The translations under genes were made by a program, and so were the position numbers. From the NCBI RefSeq assembly GCF_028389875.1, contig NC_084702.1, forward strand, positions 47,739,053 through 47,803,052: DNA of 64,000 nt, read 5' to 3'. This DNA is from Rhea pennata (Eukaryota > Chordata > Aves > Rheiformes > Rheidae). Shown in pieces: positions 1 to 12,859 of the stretch (position 1 is its first letter; the number at the start of each line of letters is the position of its first letter). The notes beneath the pieces were generated by a model. That model saw only the letters and a list, made by a program, of their open reading frames with translations. It made no database searches and was not told where the DNA came from.

Positions 1-1403
1 TGTCAATCCCATCAGAATGGCATATTTACTATTACTGTATAAGACAGCACAGTTACATTTTACCATTATCAGTGAATTACAAAAGAAAAAGAAATTAATT
101 TAGAGCATTCTTTAACAGTCCTTTCTGGGTCACTGACCAAAGAAATTTATAAATAAACCCTGGTAAAATGGAACATTATGTCCAGAGAGGATACATTTCA
201 CATAGCTTAATATTTATTTGCATGTTACAAAATAAATCTCTGTACCTACATTTTATAAATCCTGTCCCTTATTCATAGCAGGAGGAATGCTCAGAAACAC
301 TTGTTTTAGCCAAATGTTAAAAGTACAAGACAATTCATAGGTTCCATTTTGACATTTATCATTTTGCCTTAGAAGTAAACTAAAAACCTAAAAAAAAAAA
401 CTTAAAAAGAAGAATCGGACCCCATGACTAAATAGACTTGCTTGAAAATCAACAGAAGTACAATATAAAATGCTTCAAAGTACAGAATAAAGTTTGTGTG
501 TTTGTTCTATCAGTATCTGGTATGTTTTAAAGCTTATTTTTGTGATGTAAACAGACCAAAGGTATTAATATCTATCTAAACCACAAACAGGTTTTCATGG
601 GAATTGTGCCAGTCACTAGTGGACCACTTTGAAGCCCACTCAGTCTGTCAGTTCTAAGACTAACTATCCATAGTTGTATAACTATGATGTCCGTATTTAT
701 TTAAGAAAAAATTAAAAGCCAAAGAACAAAAACCCCTTTGTGCTAAGTATATAATTACTCTAAAGTAATTTTCATTGTACTCACGTCAGACCTACTAACC
801 AGCCTGGACAGAACACTCCATTAACACACAGCTAAACCATAGCTACTCTACTATGACAGTTCAGCTGTATTAATATGGCAGCACACTGTGCTTTGTGTTT
901 GTTAGCCTAACATCCATTCATAGGGTAAGTGATTTCATTCTTCTGACCACATCCTAGATGATTTATCCTCCTCTCCAGTAACTCCAAGCTAATGGATCTC
1001 ATTTTAATCTCATCTGCTAGAGATATCTTATACTAGAGATAATGACTAGAGACAGATCAAAACTACAGAGTTTGTCTCATACTCTCAAACTTGTGTTTGT
1101 AAATTTAAAGCAGTAGAATTAATTCCAGTGTATGATTCAACAAGAGGAGTCACTGTAGAGGTCAAAGCACAACGCCTTTCATGGCCAGTGTTAATAAAGC
1201 ATATTGTTCTGATCACTACACCAATTTCCAGAACTGTAATACATTAACACATTATTGTCATTCTGACAGACTGTGGAAGAGGCATACTAATATTTATTTC
1301 TGTTAGCATCTTGGAAAAAATAATCAGCTTCTACTGAAATTCACTATTCAACTAACTTCCAAATGATGCTTTTACTGTTTACTACATGAGATTGAATACA
1401 TAC
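1..1403. other. RHOBTB3 intron (non-coding)
   Basis: AT-rich sequence left of the RHOBTB3 exon that ends at 1404. I looked on the minus strand for the next part of the Rho-like domain (the stretch after the VGTRQNEE region of the human protein) and did not find it, so the window starts inside an intron. No repeat family recognised. Confidence 0.6.
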
Positions 1404-1596
1404 CATTTTTTCTTGCACCAATAGCAGAAATTATTACGGGAACTGAACAGTGGTTTAGTGCTTTTTTTATCATTGGGACATAACTGTCTTTTAATTCTTG
1501 AAATGAAGTCTTGTCATTGACAGAGTATTTAATCACAATAATATCAGCTCCTCCAATGAGACTGCGAGAAGTATACCAGTCACTGTCAAATATATC
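1404..1596 (-). CDS. RHOBTB3: RHOBTB3 exon (Rho-like domain, middle part)
   Basis: 193-bp exon. The acceptor reads tgtttag before GATATATTTGAC; the donor is AATG|gtatgt at 1403-1402. The translation begins DIFDSDWYTSRSLIGG and ends ISAIGARKN, matching the human segment that starts DIFDSDWYTSRNLIGG almost residue for residue. It joins in phase 0 to exon 7671-7896 (…HDCPFW). It ends in phase 1, matching the human continuation with E. Confidence 0.9.
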
Positions 1597-4500
1597 CTAA
1601 ACAGAAAAAATACCGATCAAGAATCCTCTTGTTTATAAATGAAAACACCAACCATTCAATATTCTGTAACACAAAACCTCACAGAGGCATCTTCAGTGGA
1701 CAGTTCAATCTCTTATTTGAAGAGCAGCAACAGAGAAAAGAGCAGAATTTGTGCTTTATAGTTTTTTTTGTTTGGAGAACAAGTTACACAGTATAATAAA
1801 TAATAAACTGTTTCTTAATAATTCAGAAGTTAAAAAGAAGAAATAGTTTTTATCTAAGAATATACTTTCCATGGAAAATTTTTTAATGTTTTAATTATTT
1901 AACTTTCAAATGTTTTTATTAAGAAAAATAAAAGCAAATTCAGGTGCAGAGGTTTGCAGCAATTCATAAAAAAACACAATTTGTCGTAATATTTTAGAAA
2001 GAGGGTTTCACAGAACTCTGCTATGTACTTAGGAATCTTTTTTCTCTGCTTCACAAAAGTTTTCATACAGTAACAAGTGCTAATGTCTTCAGCATTAGGA
2101 TTTTAATCCCTTAAGCTTTCTTTCTTGACTTCCTACTCACTTTCATTGATCTGCCCTGTAACTAAGATTTACACTTTAAAATTATTTTGTATTCAATTAA
2201 TATACAGCTGCGCTCCATCTACATGTAACAGTTATTATTTGTATATTTGCAATTTGCATGAGAACTGTAATTTCACAATTTCTGCTTTATCTGACTATAG
2301 TTCATAAATACCAAAGCAAACCATCATTTTGTAAATGTAGTCAATTGAAAACTCTGACAGAAATCTAGAACTGATCCAGCGAACTGAAAATGAACTCAAA
2401 CCTATCTCAGAACAGATCTATAGACCATGATGGGAAACTACAGAGCACTGGTATGCTAAGATGACACTGGAAATAAGCAATGATATAAACAAAACATAGA
2501 AAAGATGAGAATAAATGGGCATGGAAGAAGTGACAAAAGGACAAAACTCAAAGTCCAGTGGTAGAGTGGGGGAGGGAGGGCAATGTGATTTGTGAAGAAC
2601 AGATCACAAAAATAAGCATTAAAGATAGGAAGCAGAAATATATATACATATATAAAAATATATAAAAAAGAATTGCTATCAGCAAGTGAAGTGGCTTTTA
2701 TTCTCAACAGAGTAGATATTTTTCATCACTTCAAAATAATCATTGTTTCATATCTGTGGTGAATTAGCTGCAGTACTCTTACATTTAAAGGAATGCTAAC
2801 TTGACAGAAGTATATCAATGGGCAAATATTTGTCTAGACTGTCAGTGCACTTTGTACTCAATTTAAGCCTTGTCTCTACAAAGACTTAAATCATGAAATA
2901 AGCTTAAAGCAGAATAGGCACTCCTATAAATTACCTTAGTAGATGTTCTTGTTCTGGATGTTACATCTGCAGACATAAATCTGAAAGATGTGCTCCCAGA
3001 GGTCTTACTGTGATTATTTTCATCTTGCAGCAAATCTGCAATAGTTTGTTTAGATTACTGCTCATGTACTGGGAAAATTCTCTGAAAATGTGTCTGACAA
3101 TGAGGGGTTGCACATCACGGAGACAGAACATCTGGAGCCTTAGCCAAGTTAAACACATCTTGCTTATACCTTTAAGACAGTTTTCATGCAAAAATAGTGG
3201 AAGGGATTTCTTTAGATGATAAACAGTTCAGTTTCCAGACACCATCTATGAAACTTATCTAGCAGCTACTTCTCATCACTTCCCGCTCTTGGCACTATGC
3301 ACTTCCCAAGACAGCCACTGACAAAACTAGTGACAAAATAAGAAACTAATGGCACAACTAACGGTCAAACCTTAAGGGTCCTCCAACCTTATTGATTTTA
3401 ATTATAATCTTATTGCTTCCTCTCAAAATTTACTAGGGAAAAAAAAGCTTTGTTCTTTTTTTACAATCTTAAGAACACATGTCTCAGCACATGTGTTGCC
3501 ATCAGCAAATCATACTTGTCAAGGACTGAAGTTTAAAAAGCCTTGACAAGCAATTGAGATGTGATTTCCCTACAAAATCATATGACTACTCCAAAGGACA
3601 ATATTTCTATTGTTAAAAGTAATTTATGAATGCCTTTTTAGAATCGCAATGAAATCTGCTCTGCTCTTGCAATACCCACACCCCTTCTAAAAGCTGTTTG
3701 TAGGAATGTAAGAAATGCCCTTATGGTTCCTCTAACTCAGTACTTCATTTGCAACAGTAGCAATAGCAGATACTCTCTAGGGAGAATATAGGAGCCTGTC
3801 CACACTCTCAGTTCCACTCCTCTTGTACTTCTACAGAATCCAAACTTGCTGTTATTAGGAATATTAAAAAGTCATCTAGAACATGTAGACAACCTGCTGA
3901 AAAGGCAGAAAGCTGACGAGAATCCATTTTCGGACTCATTCTCCATTAATTCATCAACTTTGAGCCTGTCAGACGCCTTCTCAAACTCTTGCGGTAACAA
4001 GCTCCAGACGTTAACTACCTGCTGTATAAAGAAATATTTTCTTTTACCTGCTTTAAGTCATCTACAAGTTTTACTTAGTGTCCCCTAGTTCTCATACAGC
4101 AGGATTTGGCCAAAAAAAAAAAAAATCTTTCAGACAACACTTCTCCATTCTTTGAAAATGATCTCTGCAAGTTTGTCAGGCAATAGAATTTCTAATCAGT
4201 TACTTCCACTAGTTGGCAATACAAATTTTGTAGGTGTACTCCCTGTAACTTACTAGATCTCTCAAGAAATTTAGCTAAGTAACACACAGCATATAAGTAT
4301 CTTCTTCATAAATCAAAGCAATTCATACTACAACCCTGAAAAGTCACATTTGTTTTTTACTCTGGACTTTCCAAAACATTTGTATTTTTAATAGGCTGAG
4401 CTGAAAAAAAAAAAAAAAAAAAAAAAGAAAAGAAAAAAAAAGAGGTTAGAGTTGCTTTCCTAGTAAGGAAAATAACAGGATACAATCAATTATTGCAAAA

Positions 4501-7500
4501 TGCCAACTGCAGATAGTCAAGCCTTAAAATGAGCAAGGATGACATACCAACAACGAAAAGCTGCAATCTATAGTTATATAATGAAGTAGTAATATGAGTG
4601 GATTTCTAAAAATAATAAATAAAAAGAAGATCAGATTCTTTTCTCTTCAGACATGCTAAGAGGCCAAAGGCCAGTCAGCCTAGCCAGGAATCTGAGCATA
4701 AGGATGCTGCTGAGGAAAAAGTAAAAGTACGCTATGATCATGGCAGCAGGTTCTCTACAAATTGGAAAGTTTTTATGAACCTGGGCAAAACAGCAAATTT
4801 CTTGAGGTACTGTGCCATGGGAAAGAAAAAGATGGTTCATGGGGGTTGAGGGAGGGAAGTAACAAAAAAACAGTAGACTCCAATCTAGGACTGAGACATC
4901 CTAATGTCCATACAGCACTACTCTAAGCCATAGAAAAAGGAGGGAAAGAGAGGTAACATAACTGGGAAGTATCACTAAAAGTGAAGCTTTCATTCCGCTG
5001 CCCACTGTTCAGCATAATTAAAAGAATCAAAACATGAATGATAGTTTCCATGCTACATTTTTTTCTGAAGTTGACCAAGATTTACTTGCCATTAGCTACA
5101 GAATTTTCCTGGAATTTTTCTGCAGTTTACACTTGTAAACTGCACAAGCTGAACAAAATTCAGTGTAAAATAACTGAGGTTGTAAAATGCATGCAAGCCA
5201 ATGAAACAGCACCTCGGCTTCCATGGCTGTCAAATCTGATATACTTTGCTAAATAAACCAATTCTTGCTAAAGCAATTCATGAAATTAATCTTGCAAATT
5301 ATTCCTTTTTAGTTACTAGCCCCCATACTGAAGTTTGCAAAAAAAAAAAAAAAATGTGGAACACACTAGTTCAGCATGATATACACCACCACAAATAGAG
5401 CATGAATTAGCAACAATTTGTCATTAAAATCACAATATGCAACAATAACAATAGCACAAATGGTTTCCTCAGTTCTGTACAGCTCCTCTCAGCCTAGGTC
5501 TATACCTTTTGTCAAAATGTTTTCCAGATGTATGAATCACTAAGAAATCTGTCCATTTGTGTATCTGCCCACTCCATATGAACATACCAGCACAGAGCTT
5601 TATACACATAGTTCAGGATACAGCAGGCCATAGTGACATACTCAATGCTCGATACACTGAGATCAAAGTGACTTTGGAAACAGTGGCATTCTGCCTTCAG
5701 GTTTTGAAAAGTATGCTCCACCACTATCTCTAAAACTCCATGTCATCTCTGTAGATGATAAACAGACTCCCTAAACAAAACATTTCTCTCCTGAACTCTT
5801 TAAATGTCACTGGGAAAGAGATTTTCTCAAAATATGGTGTGCACACTATTATTATTTTCCATATTGGGAATCATGAATTCTCTTAATTCTTTAAGGCCAG
5901 CAAAAACAAAGAAAATAGTACACTGTACAGACAGTTAACATATTTACAGTTCTTAAAGAGGAGGAGGAAATGGAGCAACTGTGCAGGTAGCCCCACTGCA
6001 GGTTGTAAATACCATTCTCCAATATTTACCCGTAACAGCTGTCAGACATTACTTCTCCATAGTCAGCATCAGGAATCAGCATTCTCTACAGCACCGTAAA
6101 CTGACAAATTATCCACAGCTGAACTTGCCAAATCAAACTGCTTCACTAAGTAAATGTAGTCATCTTGGACAATCATTTTTCAGCAGTCCATATCAATCAC
6201 TGCAGAAGTAGGCTGCTATCTCAATCCTGACACTGGAAAGATGAAGACTTAAACAGATGTCAAAAGCCTTGCTTCCTAATACCGGTGTTTGGAAGCCGTG
6301 TTTGGTGATCCTAGGCTTACAAAGGAATGTGAACCTATGATAGTGTTGCTTTTCTTGAGAGCAATGCAATTGTTGTAGCATTCCTCACACATTCCAGACC
6401 TGTTATATTTTTCTACTACACCAGTGCATGAGCGTTTTAGGAACTTCTGAAAGATCTTAATACATCTATTTCAAAGAATCCTATGGTACACAGTAAAATG
6501 CCCTATATCATAAACTTGGGGCGATAGTCAGGAGAGTTCATCCAACACACTTGAGCTTTAGACCAACGCTAGACTCAAAAAGCTGGGCAGCATTCTGGGC
6601 TGACATAAATACACACAGTGGCAAAATAAAGAAACGTTCCTCTAGCATCAAAAAGGAAAAATAAGTAAACTCACCCACAATCTATCTCACCAAAGGGCTC
6701 ACCTATTCACCCTATGCAAAAGGGCTTACCTGAGGGACAATATTTTGCAAATATGCATCCCTCTGCTTTTCCGCATTGATAGCTAAAAGGAACTGTGTAG
6801 ACAATGAACAGCAGTTTGCCCCGCTTGAGGCACAGCTTTAAGTGCACACAGTTACCAAATTTGCACCTAGGACTATCTCACCTTAACCATACAGATTTAA
6901 TCCAGGTAAGATATAAACAGCTACAAAATGCAAATCTGTCCTTAAATTAGCTCAGAAGAAATAGCCCTCAAGGACTCAGCAGAGTGCATGAAATTAGGCA
7001 ACTAAATACTTATTAAAATATGTTTTAACACATTCAGATGATCAATGTCACTTCTTATGTAATCATTGCTCTGCTCATACTTAAGCTGCCTCACTTACTA
7101 ACAGGAGTGTTAATAACATGGAACAATGCCAAAATCATTTTAACATTATTTTCTACATCAGAAGGTAAGTAAAGATGTGATGATTTATTATAACAGAAAT
7201 AAAATGACTCCATATACTGTATTTTGCAATAAAGTAAATTATAATAGCTGTCATTTCTCAAAGTTGGAAATTTAATTCCCTTTTCATTTTTGAAAAAAAA
7301 ATGTATGTTCTGCTTTATTGTCATAGATAAATAGTTGAAGAGTGCTTATATTCAAGTTTCACAAAGAAGTTCTTGTTTACCTCTGGATTATTTTCAATAA
7401 AGCTTTCACTAAACAACAAAATGAAAATATCATCATCACACATATGAAATACATCGGCCTGTAAATGAGGAACATTCTGTTATACTCCTCAGAGAATTTT

Positions 7501-7896
7501 TGGTATTTGCCTTAGTTACCTTTTATATGCTTTTATTATTTTCAATGAGTAAAACATGACTAAAATCCCAGAATAATGAAAACCATTCAAAATAAAAATA
7601 TTTTTTTTCATTTAATTAAGACAGCTTACACTGTCAAGTCCAGTTAATAAGTTTCAGAACAATCTCTTACCCAAAATGGACAGTCATGTACCACCAATCT
7701 GACATTTCCAAATACACAGGCTTGATATTCAGTAAGAACTGGATTTCTAATGTGATTGGCAGAATTCAGCAATAAACTGCTTTCAGTCTCTGAAATGAGA
7801 GCACTTCTCCCTAGATAGCTCCAGATCAGATTTGACTGCTGATTGTCTTCAGAAAATCCATCTCTTTCATTTCCAAAGGCTACAATATTAACAGAC
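1404..7896 (-). CDS. RHOBTB3: RHOBTB3, 5' part of the gene (Rho-related BTB domain-containing 3), partial
   Basis: Gene-level entry; confident coding exons are 7671-7896 and 1404-1596, with a possible cassette exon at 7381-7458. RHOBTB3 is an atypical Rho-family protein with a degenerate GTPase-like domain that binds and hydrolyses ATP, followed by two BTB domains. Family knowledge places it at the Golgi, in Rab9-dependent transport and as a CUL3 adaptor. The visible part is the N-terminal Rho-like domain: SVNIVAFGNE, SSLLLNSA, LTEYQA, LVVHDCPFW, then DIFDSDWYTSR, GGADIIVIKYSVNDK and VPVIISAIGARKN, which follow the human protein closely. The BTB domains are left of the window. The first exon, carrying the initiator Met, is not certain: the acceptor at 7897 leaves a G as third base of the preceding codon, as expected if Met is split AT|G. 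Confidence 0.88.
3855..4130 (-). mobile_element. CR1-type LINE remnant, antisense (3' portion)
   Basis: The plus strand around 4005-4090 (cagacgttaactacctgctg, then a run ending cccctagttctcatacagc) reads like the reverse complement of the 3' non-coding portion of amniote CR1 LINEs. The element therefore lies on the minus strand. It is heavily diverged and no open frame is kept. Boundaries are approximate and rest on remembered consensus sequence. Confidence 0.5.
4404..4440 (+). repeat. poly(A)-rich tract
   Basis: A run of 23 A followed by GAAAAG and nine more A. Simple sequence inside the RHOBTB3 intron. It could be the tail of a retroposed copy, but no body of such an element is recognisable next to it. 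Confidence 0.8.
5512..5745 (-). mobile_element. PIF/Harbinger-type transposase remnant (C-terminal part)
   Basis: The minus strand reads …VVEHTFQNLKAECHCF, then FDLSVSSIEYVTMACCILNY. This fits the end of the DDE domain of PIF/Harbinger transposases and the domesticated HARBI1, where the family pattern is VVERxFGxLKxRWRCL followed about 20 residues later by AACCVLHN. The conserved VVE, LK, C and ACCxLxN positions are in the right order and spacing. Just upstream the frame contains a stop (near 5748) and no larger transposase is visible, so this is a decayed fossil. I found no terminal inverted repeats by eye. The family call rests on this short block only. Confidence 0.55.
7381..7458 (-). CDS. 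RHOBTB3: possible RHOBTB3 cassette exon (78 bp, in frame)
   Basis: A 78-bp stretch bounded by ttacag| and |gtaaac, 26 codons with no stop and phase 0 at both ends. It would insert ADVFHMCDDDIF…ESFIENNPE between …HDCPFW and DIFDSDWY of the Rho-like domain. The human protein as I recall it runs straight from VW to DIF, so this would be an alternative exon or a chance pseudo-exon. The polypyrimidine tract is weak. Confidence 0.3.
7671..7896 (-). CDS. RHOBTB3: RHOBTB3 exon (start of Rho-like domain)
   Basis: 226-bp exon between acceptor cttattttag| and donor TGG|gtaaga. It encodes SVNIVAFGNERDGF, SYLGRSALI, SSLLLNSANH, VLTEYQACVFGNVRL and VVHDCPFW, closely matching human RHOBTB3 residues from 2 onward. 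The first base G completes the previous codon. Human RHOBTB3 begins MS, so the initiator Met is probably split as AT|G or lies a few codons upstream in exon 1. Confidence 0.9.
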
Positions 7897-10800
7897 CTAA
7901 AATAAGAGATACATAAGAAATAAAGACATAGCAGTGTTAACAAAGATCAACAAAAAGGATAAGAAAAAAATACCTTTAGATCAAAACATATTAATCCTTC
8001 TGAATCCTCTTCTTTCATTAGATTATAACACCCCCAGTAATCAACAGCAGAACACATACATGATCTCAAATCCAACAGCAGGGTGAGAGCAAAGTGGAAA
8101 AGAAACCTGGAAATGCTGCCTGCATTATAAATCTTCAGCTTGCTTGGCTTTTCATTTGTTTGTTTCCATATTCAGTCTCACTGATGTAACCTCCAATTCC
8201 TGTCGCATATCCTCTTGTATTTGCAATGTGTTCTAATTTCTTGCTCAATGCTTCAGCCCCCGCAAGTCAACGAATGCAACTGCATGTGACAGTAGCAAGA
8301 GCACAAATGTTTGCTACTGTGCTAATCTGCTGCTACTGTAGGTGAATACGGCATGTAAAACGAGCAGCAGGCAGCTCAGTTACAGCCATTGCATCCTGAC
8401 GTCAGCAAACTCAGTCTAAGAGCGTAATACACGCAATGGGGAGGGAGATTCGACATTTCTGCAGAACCAACATAATGCAGCCAGGTCAGCAAAAAGAGAC
8501 AAAGGCACTTCAGCAAAGCAGTATCTGACTGCACTGAAGGCATTTATATGGTGCACTTCTACAGCTGCTGCACAAAAAAAACGTAAATAAAGAAAATCAC
8601 TGCCAACTAATCTGCATTAGCAGTGTGCTGAACCATACCAAGCAGGAGAAAAGCGTAAAGGTCAGTTTCAGTTAAAGAAGAGAACAATGTGCAGTAATGA
8701 ATTGTCTTAAAATTAATTCAATCTTTGTTTTGTTTAATAATACTTACATTTTTCAATGTTAGGTCGATACTTTTTAAATACTCGCTTTTTTCAGTTATAT
8801 TGCTTTTTGAAACACTCTTTTCAAAGGGACAATTTTTAATTATAATAAAATAAACATAATTTTATAAATATAATTTTATCTCTGAACAAATTCAGTCTAA
8901 ATGGCATCTTCTCTATGAGCTATCACTATACACATTAGAATTAAAAATAAAGAGTCAAAATACTTCTGGTATATAATGTGACAAAAGAACACTTCCTATT
9001 ATGTGAGTATATTCTGCTGTTAATCCTACAAGTAAAGCCACTAAATCATGTGAACTCACTTAACACAGGTCTTGATAAAAAAATCAACAGAATAATTAAC
9101 AGACTGACCTTTGCCTTGCAACAATCCATACTCTTAGAAAGGTACTATTCCACTATTAGTAAGATGACAAACTATATGTGGGAGAATATTAATTGGTATT
9201 ATTGCTGAAGTTTTATAACTATGTTGTATTTATTAGGTGGATTATTTAAAAAAATCATAAGCATAAATATCTGATATATGCTAATGAAATCAAATAGTAT
9301 TTCTTAACTTTTTTGTTTTAAATACTACAGGACTTACTGTAAAGCAAACCAAATAAAACATTTATTAACAGTCATTTCCCTTTCTTGTGTTTTACCACAT
9401 TCCAGTTTCTACCAATTTTCAATCCAGCTTTCCTTAGAAAACTAAAAAACTAATGACAGATGGGGTGCTTTTGATTTTTTTGGGGGGGAGGGAGGAGGGA
9501 GAAACAAAAAATCAAAAAAATCTTGAATCCTTCTTAGGTGACTCAAACAAGAGTAGGCAATCAAAGGAAGCCACTGCTTTTTCCTCAGATGATCCTGAGG
9601 TTGTAATGTGTTGCCTTCTGCATTTAAATTCTTCAGTAGAGTCCGAACACTGTAAATAGGTTTATGCATTAGAGCCAACATAGTCCTTCAACTGGGTCTA
9701 TTAACATACTTTTAAAAGAGGAATAAATACAGTCCTTGGAAATGTTAACTTTGAGCAGAGAAACTGGGGCTTGTAATAGACTAAACATTGAAAATGAGAG
9801 AATATTCTCTGAGAGTTCTTTAAAAAGAGTCCCAATATAAGCATACTAATTTATTATAACTGTATACATATTCTTGTAATCAGTTGCCCAGTAAAAACAA
9901 GTCACAAGCTTTATGCTAACTGTGAAAGGCATCGCTCCTGTCCCATTTGGCTTGTTATCAACGTGTTATGAGAAGCTGCTGTGTGAACTGGACTTTGGTA
10001 ATAACTTTCACTATCTAAGTATGGGGTAACAGCAAAGGCATGAAAAATATAGGCGCAGGTTGAAAGCAGAAATCCCAGAACCACAAATAGCCTGCTTATG
10101 GTCAATTACTCGTCATTGAAAAAGCACAACCTTGAGAGCTTGGGAAAAGCCACTCTTGCTTTAAAAAATGAAGAATCAGCTAAGCAAGCAGTGTTGGGGA
10201 CAAGGGGAAGCCGGCCAGGCAGGGAAGCAGCTGAGAAAAAGTCTAAGACACTTGCAGAGCCCTGGGAAACTAACCTCAAATACATCTTTCAGTATTTAGG
10301 CCAAGGAGTAGAGGCCAAGTGCTGAGAATTGTCTAGAAATTCATCTGTTTTATAAATGGATAGAATCCTAAATTGAGGGAGGGGTGAATGGAGAGAAAAA
10401 AGTCACCTACTTCAGTGCCAATTCCTGTGGTCAAAGAGCTCTCAAGACTGGCCATTTCAACAACTAAGATCAAGCCTGGAGCAATCAGTGCTAACTTTAC
10501 ACCATCAGCTCTGTGGTATTTCATACTCACAGTTAATTTAGCATAGAAACATGAGAGACTGACTGCTTTGTAGTAATAATGACAGTGTGCAAGAACTAAA
10601 ATACAGTAATAGTGATAATGATGAATAACGTGCAAGAACTATTAGCAAAGACTGTATTGCTAATAAATGCCAGTCTAGTAAAGCTTTGTTTTAAATTTTA
10701 AAACTAGCCTCATTTATCAGTGTTCTAGTTCATCATGGTCAGCTCCAGTTCCCCAGCTGAGATAGACAGATACTTATACACACACATATTGAATTGGAAC

Positions 10801-12855
10801 ACCAAGAAGGAAACTGAAATGGGAGATAAGGCAGATCACAGAGAAAGTGATTGATACCAATTCTAAATGGCACAGCCCATAGTTCTAGACCTAATCCTGC
10901 CCAAAGAGTAAGAAGGCCCAGAGTACTGACAGAGCTGGAGAGTCAGAGAACACTTACTCTCCTCTCAGTCCTTCCTTGAACCATCTGGGAAACTAATGAG
11001 AACTACCAGAAGCATTAATTCTGTGGGCAGTATATTCTGCAAATAGTGAATGTGGGATTCATCTCATCTGATGCACACCACTTAAAGCTTCCAGATTAAA
11101 ACACTGTACTACGTTAGTAACACTTAACAACCAGAAAACATAATATTTAAAAATAAGTATGAAAATAGGATGCAAATACTGCCTGTTCTTCTATGTAAAT
11201 AGGTCTATAGCCCCATTTTTCCCTCTGCATTGCTGAGTGATTACATAATGAATTTCAAAAGAAAAAAAAAATTAACTGTTCCATTGCAATAAACATCATG
11301 AAGTGAGAAGCTGCTTAGCACCTCTATCTCACAAGCAGTTATGTGGGCACTACAAGTGAAAGCAATAAAAGACTGTTTAACTAAAAGAACAGAAATATAA
11401 AAGACTGCTTGACTGTTTCCTATTTCACAATCTGGAGGCTGAGCATCCTAGGATCAGCAAACACTTCAACCAGCAGACATTTGCCATTACTGCTGACACA
11501 CAAAGACAAAATTATAGAAAACAGAGACAGTCTTTGACAGGATTCAGAAAACAATGACATATTTGATCTCATGCATTTTAATACTAGAACATTATTACAT
11601 TGTTTCAAATGATTTCTCAGTAAGATTTCCAGTGACTATCTGAGACAAAACAATAAAAAAGAATCTAGTCTTTGCTGACAAAAGGGTAATGTCATTTTCT
11701 ATGGCAAGGAGTGAACTACAGCCAAGTCAGTGAAAAGGATTTCCTCACTATGAAAGCTGTAGTCTTACTTGCACTGACTCAAATATGACTAACCATTCCT
11801 TATTTTCACAAATGAATCAAAGTTGTCAGCAGTCCTATCTACTCATTGATTCTGTATATTAATTCATTGATTCTGTGTTCATTTATTAATTCTAACGCTG
11901 TTGATTCATGGAGCTTCTCCCAACCTTATTAACAGCTTTGGATACACAATAAATTAAGTTTATTGTTCTAGGACAGGTAAATTTTTAAGTTGTTTTTAAA
12001 AGAAGACAGAAGATTACTTCAAGTAACAGTAATATTATTGGCGAATAGAGTTGTTTTCTCCTAATGACACAAAACAGAATCTTTCTTAGGCTTGATTTTA
12101 TTTGTGTTTGTCTATAGTACAGAGATTGTTGCTATAGCTTCTAACAGCCAAGATGTCTCACACAGATAAAGCATAAACCAACAAAAGGAGTTTTTCTGTC
12201 GCTGTTGTATTCTGTCAAATTCAAGCCAACAAAAGCACAGTGGAAACAAACAAGAGCATATTGTTAAGGGTTACTAATATTTTTCAGTACATCCATGCCA
12301 AGAAAACTTTGTAGGGTTAATCTGACTTGAAAGCACAGTTCCACTTACATACTTAAGTGCCAGAGCCTACTCAAGAGTTTGCACAACAACTCATTGACAG
12401 AACTCACTGTCCGTCCAACCCTCAGGGTCGAAGTTCAACAATTTGGTAAACTCTGATCTAACAATACTGTATCAAAACCATCACCACAAACGATGCAATG
12501 TATTGATCCAGTATAAATTCATTCTGTTTGTTCAAAGTCATTTAAAAATATTGACAGGTTAACTTTGTATCAGCTGCATCAGCTGACTGGACATAAAACA
12601 CAGTCGTGTACTACAATTTAGTAGTCCTGGGTAATCCGGAGTACACAGATCCAATGTCAATGATAACAGTGATAACCACAGTCTCAGTGTACCAACTCAG
12701 TGTGCCAACTCATGCATCTGAATGGAATAAAAAAAAGACATAATAAATGACCTACCAAACCAAGCTACTATTCCATCTAATGTAATACTGTATTCAACAG
12801 CAGCTACAGGATAGGCTGGTTAAGGAAGAAGGCCTAAGAGCCGGTCTGAAGTCCA
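7897..12855. other. non-coding region, probably RHOBTB3 intron 1
   Basis: No exon with recognisable homology on either strand. Two places on the minus strand offer a strong donor directly after AT (AT|gtaagta at 8749-8743 and AT|gtaagtgg at 12350-12343). Either would complete an ATG when joined to the exon at 7896, but neither sits in a CpG island. A short moderately CG-containing stretch near 8.25-8.45 kb is not a full CpG island. Confidence 0.5.
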
Positions 12856-12859
12856 TTCC

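Larger units (their letters stand above)
1597..7380. other. RHOBTB3 intron with repeats
   Basis: AT-rich intron. It holds an antisense CR1-like fragment near 3.9-4.1 kb, a poly(A)-rich tract at 4404-4440 and a Harbinger transposase remnant at 5512-5745, each listed separately. Small open frames such as those around 2.96-3.22 kb on both strands show no recognisable domain. The rest shows nothing I can name. Confidence 0.6.

Noticed and set aside
8743-8760. Perfect donor AT|gtaagta as RHOBTB3 exon 1 end
   Set aside because: In phase, but the surrounding sequence is AT-rich with no promoter features; a similar donor at 12350-12343 shows such matches occur by chance.
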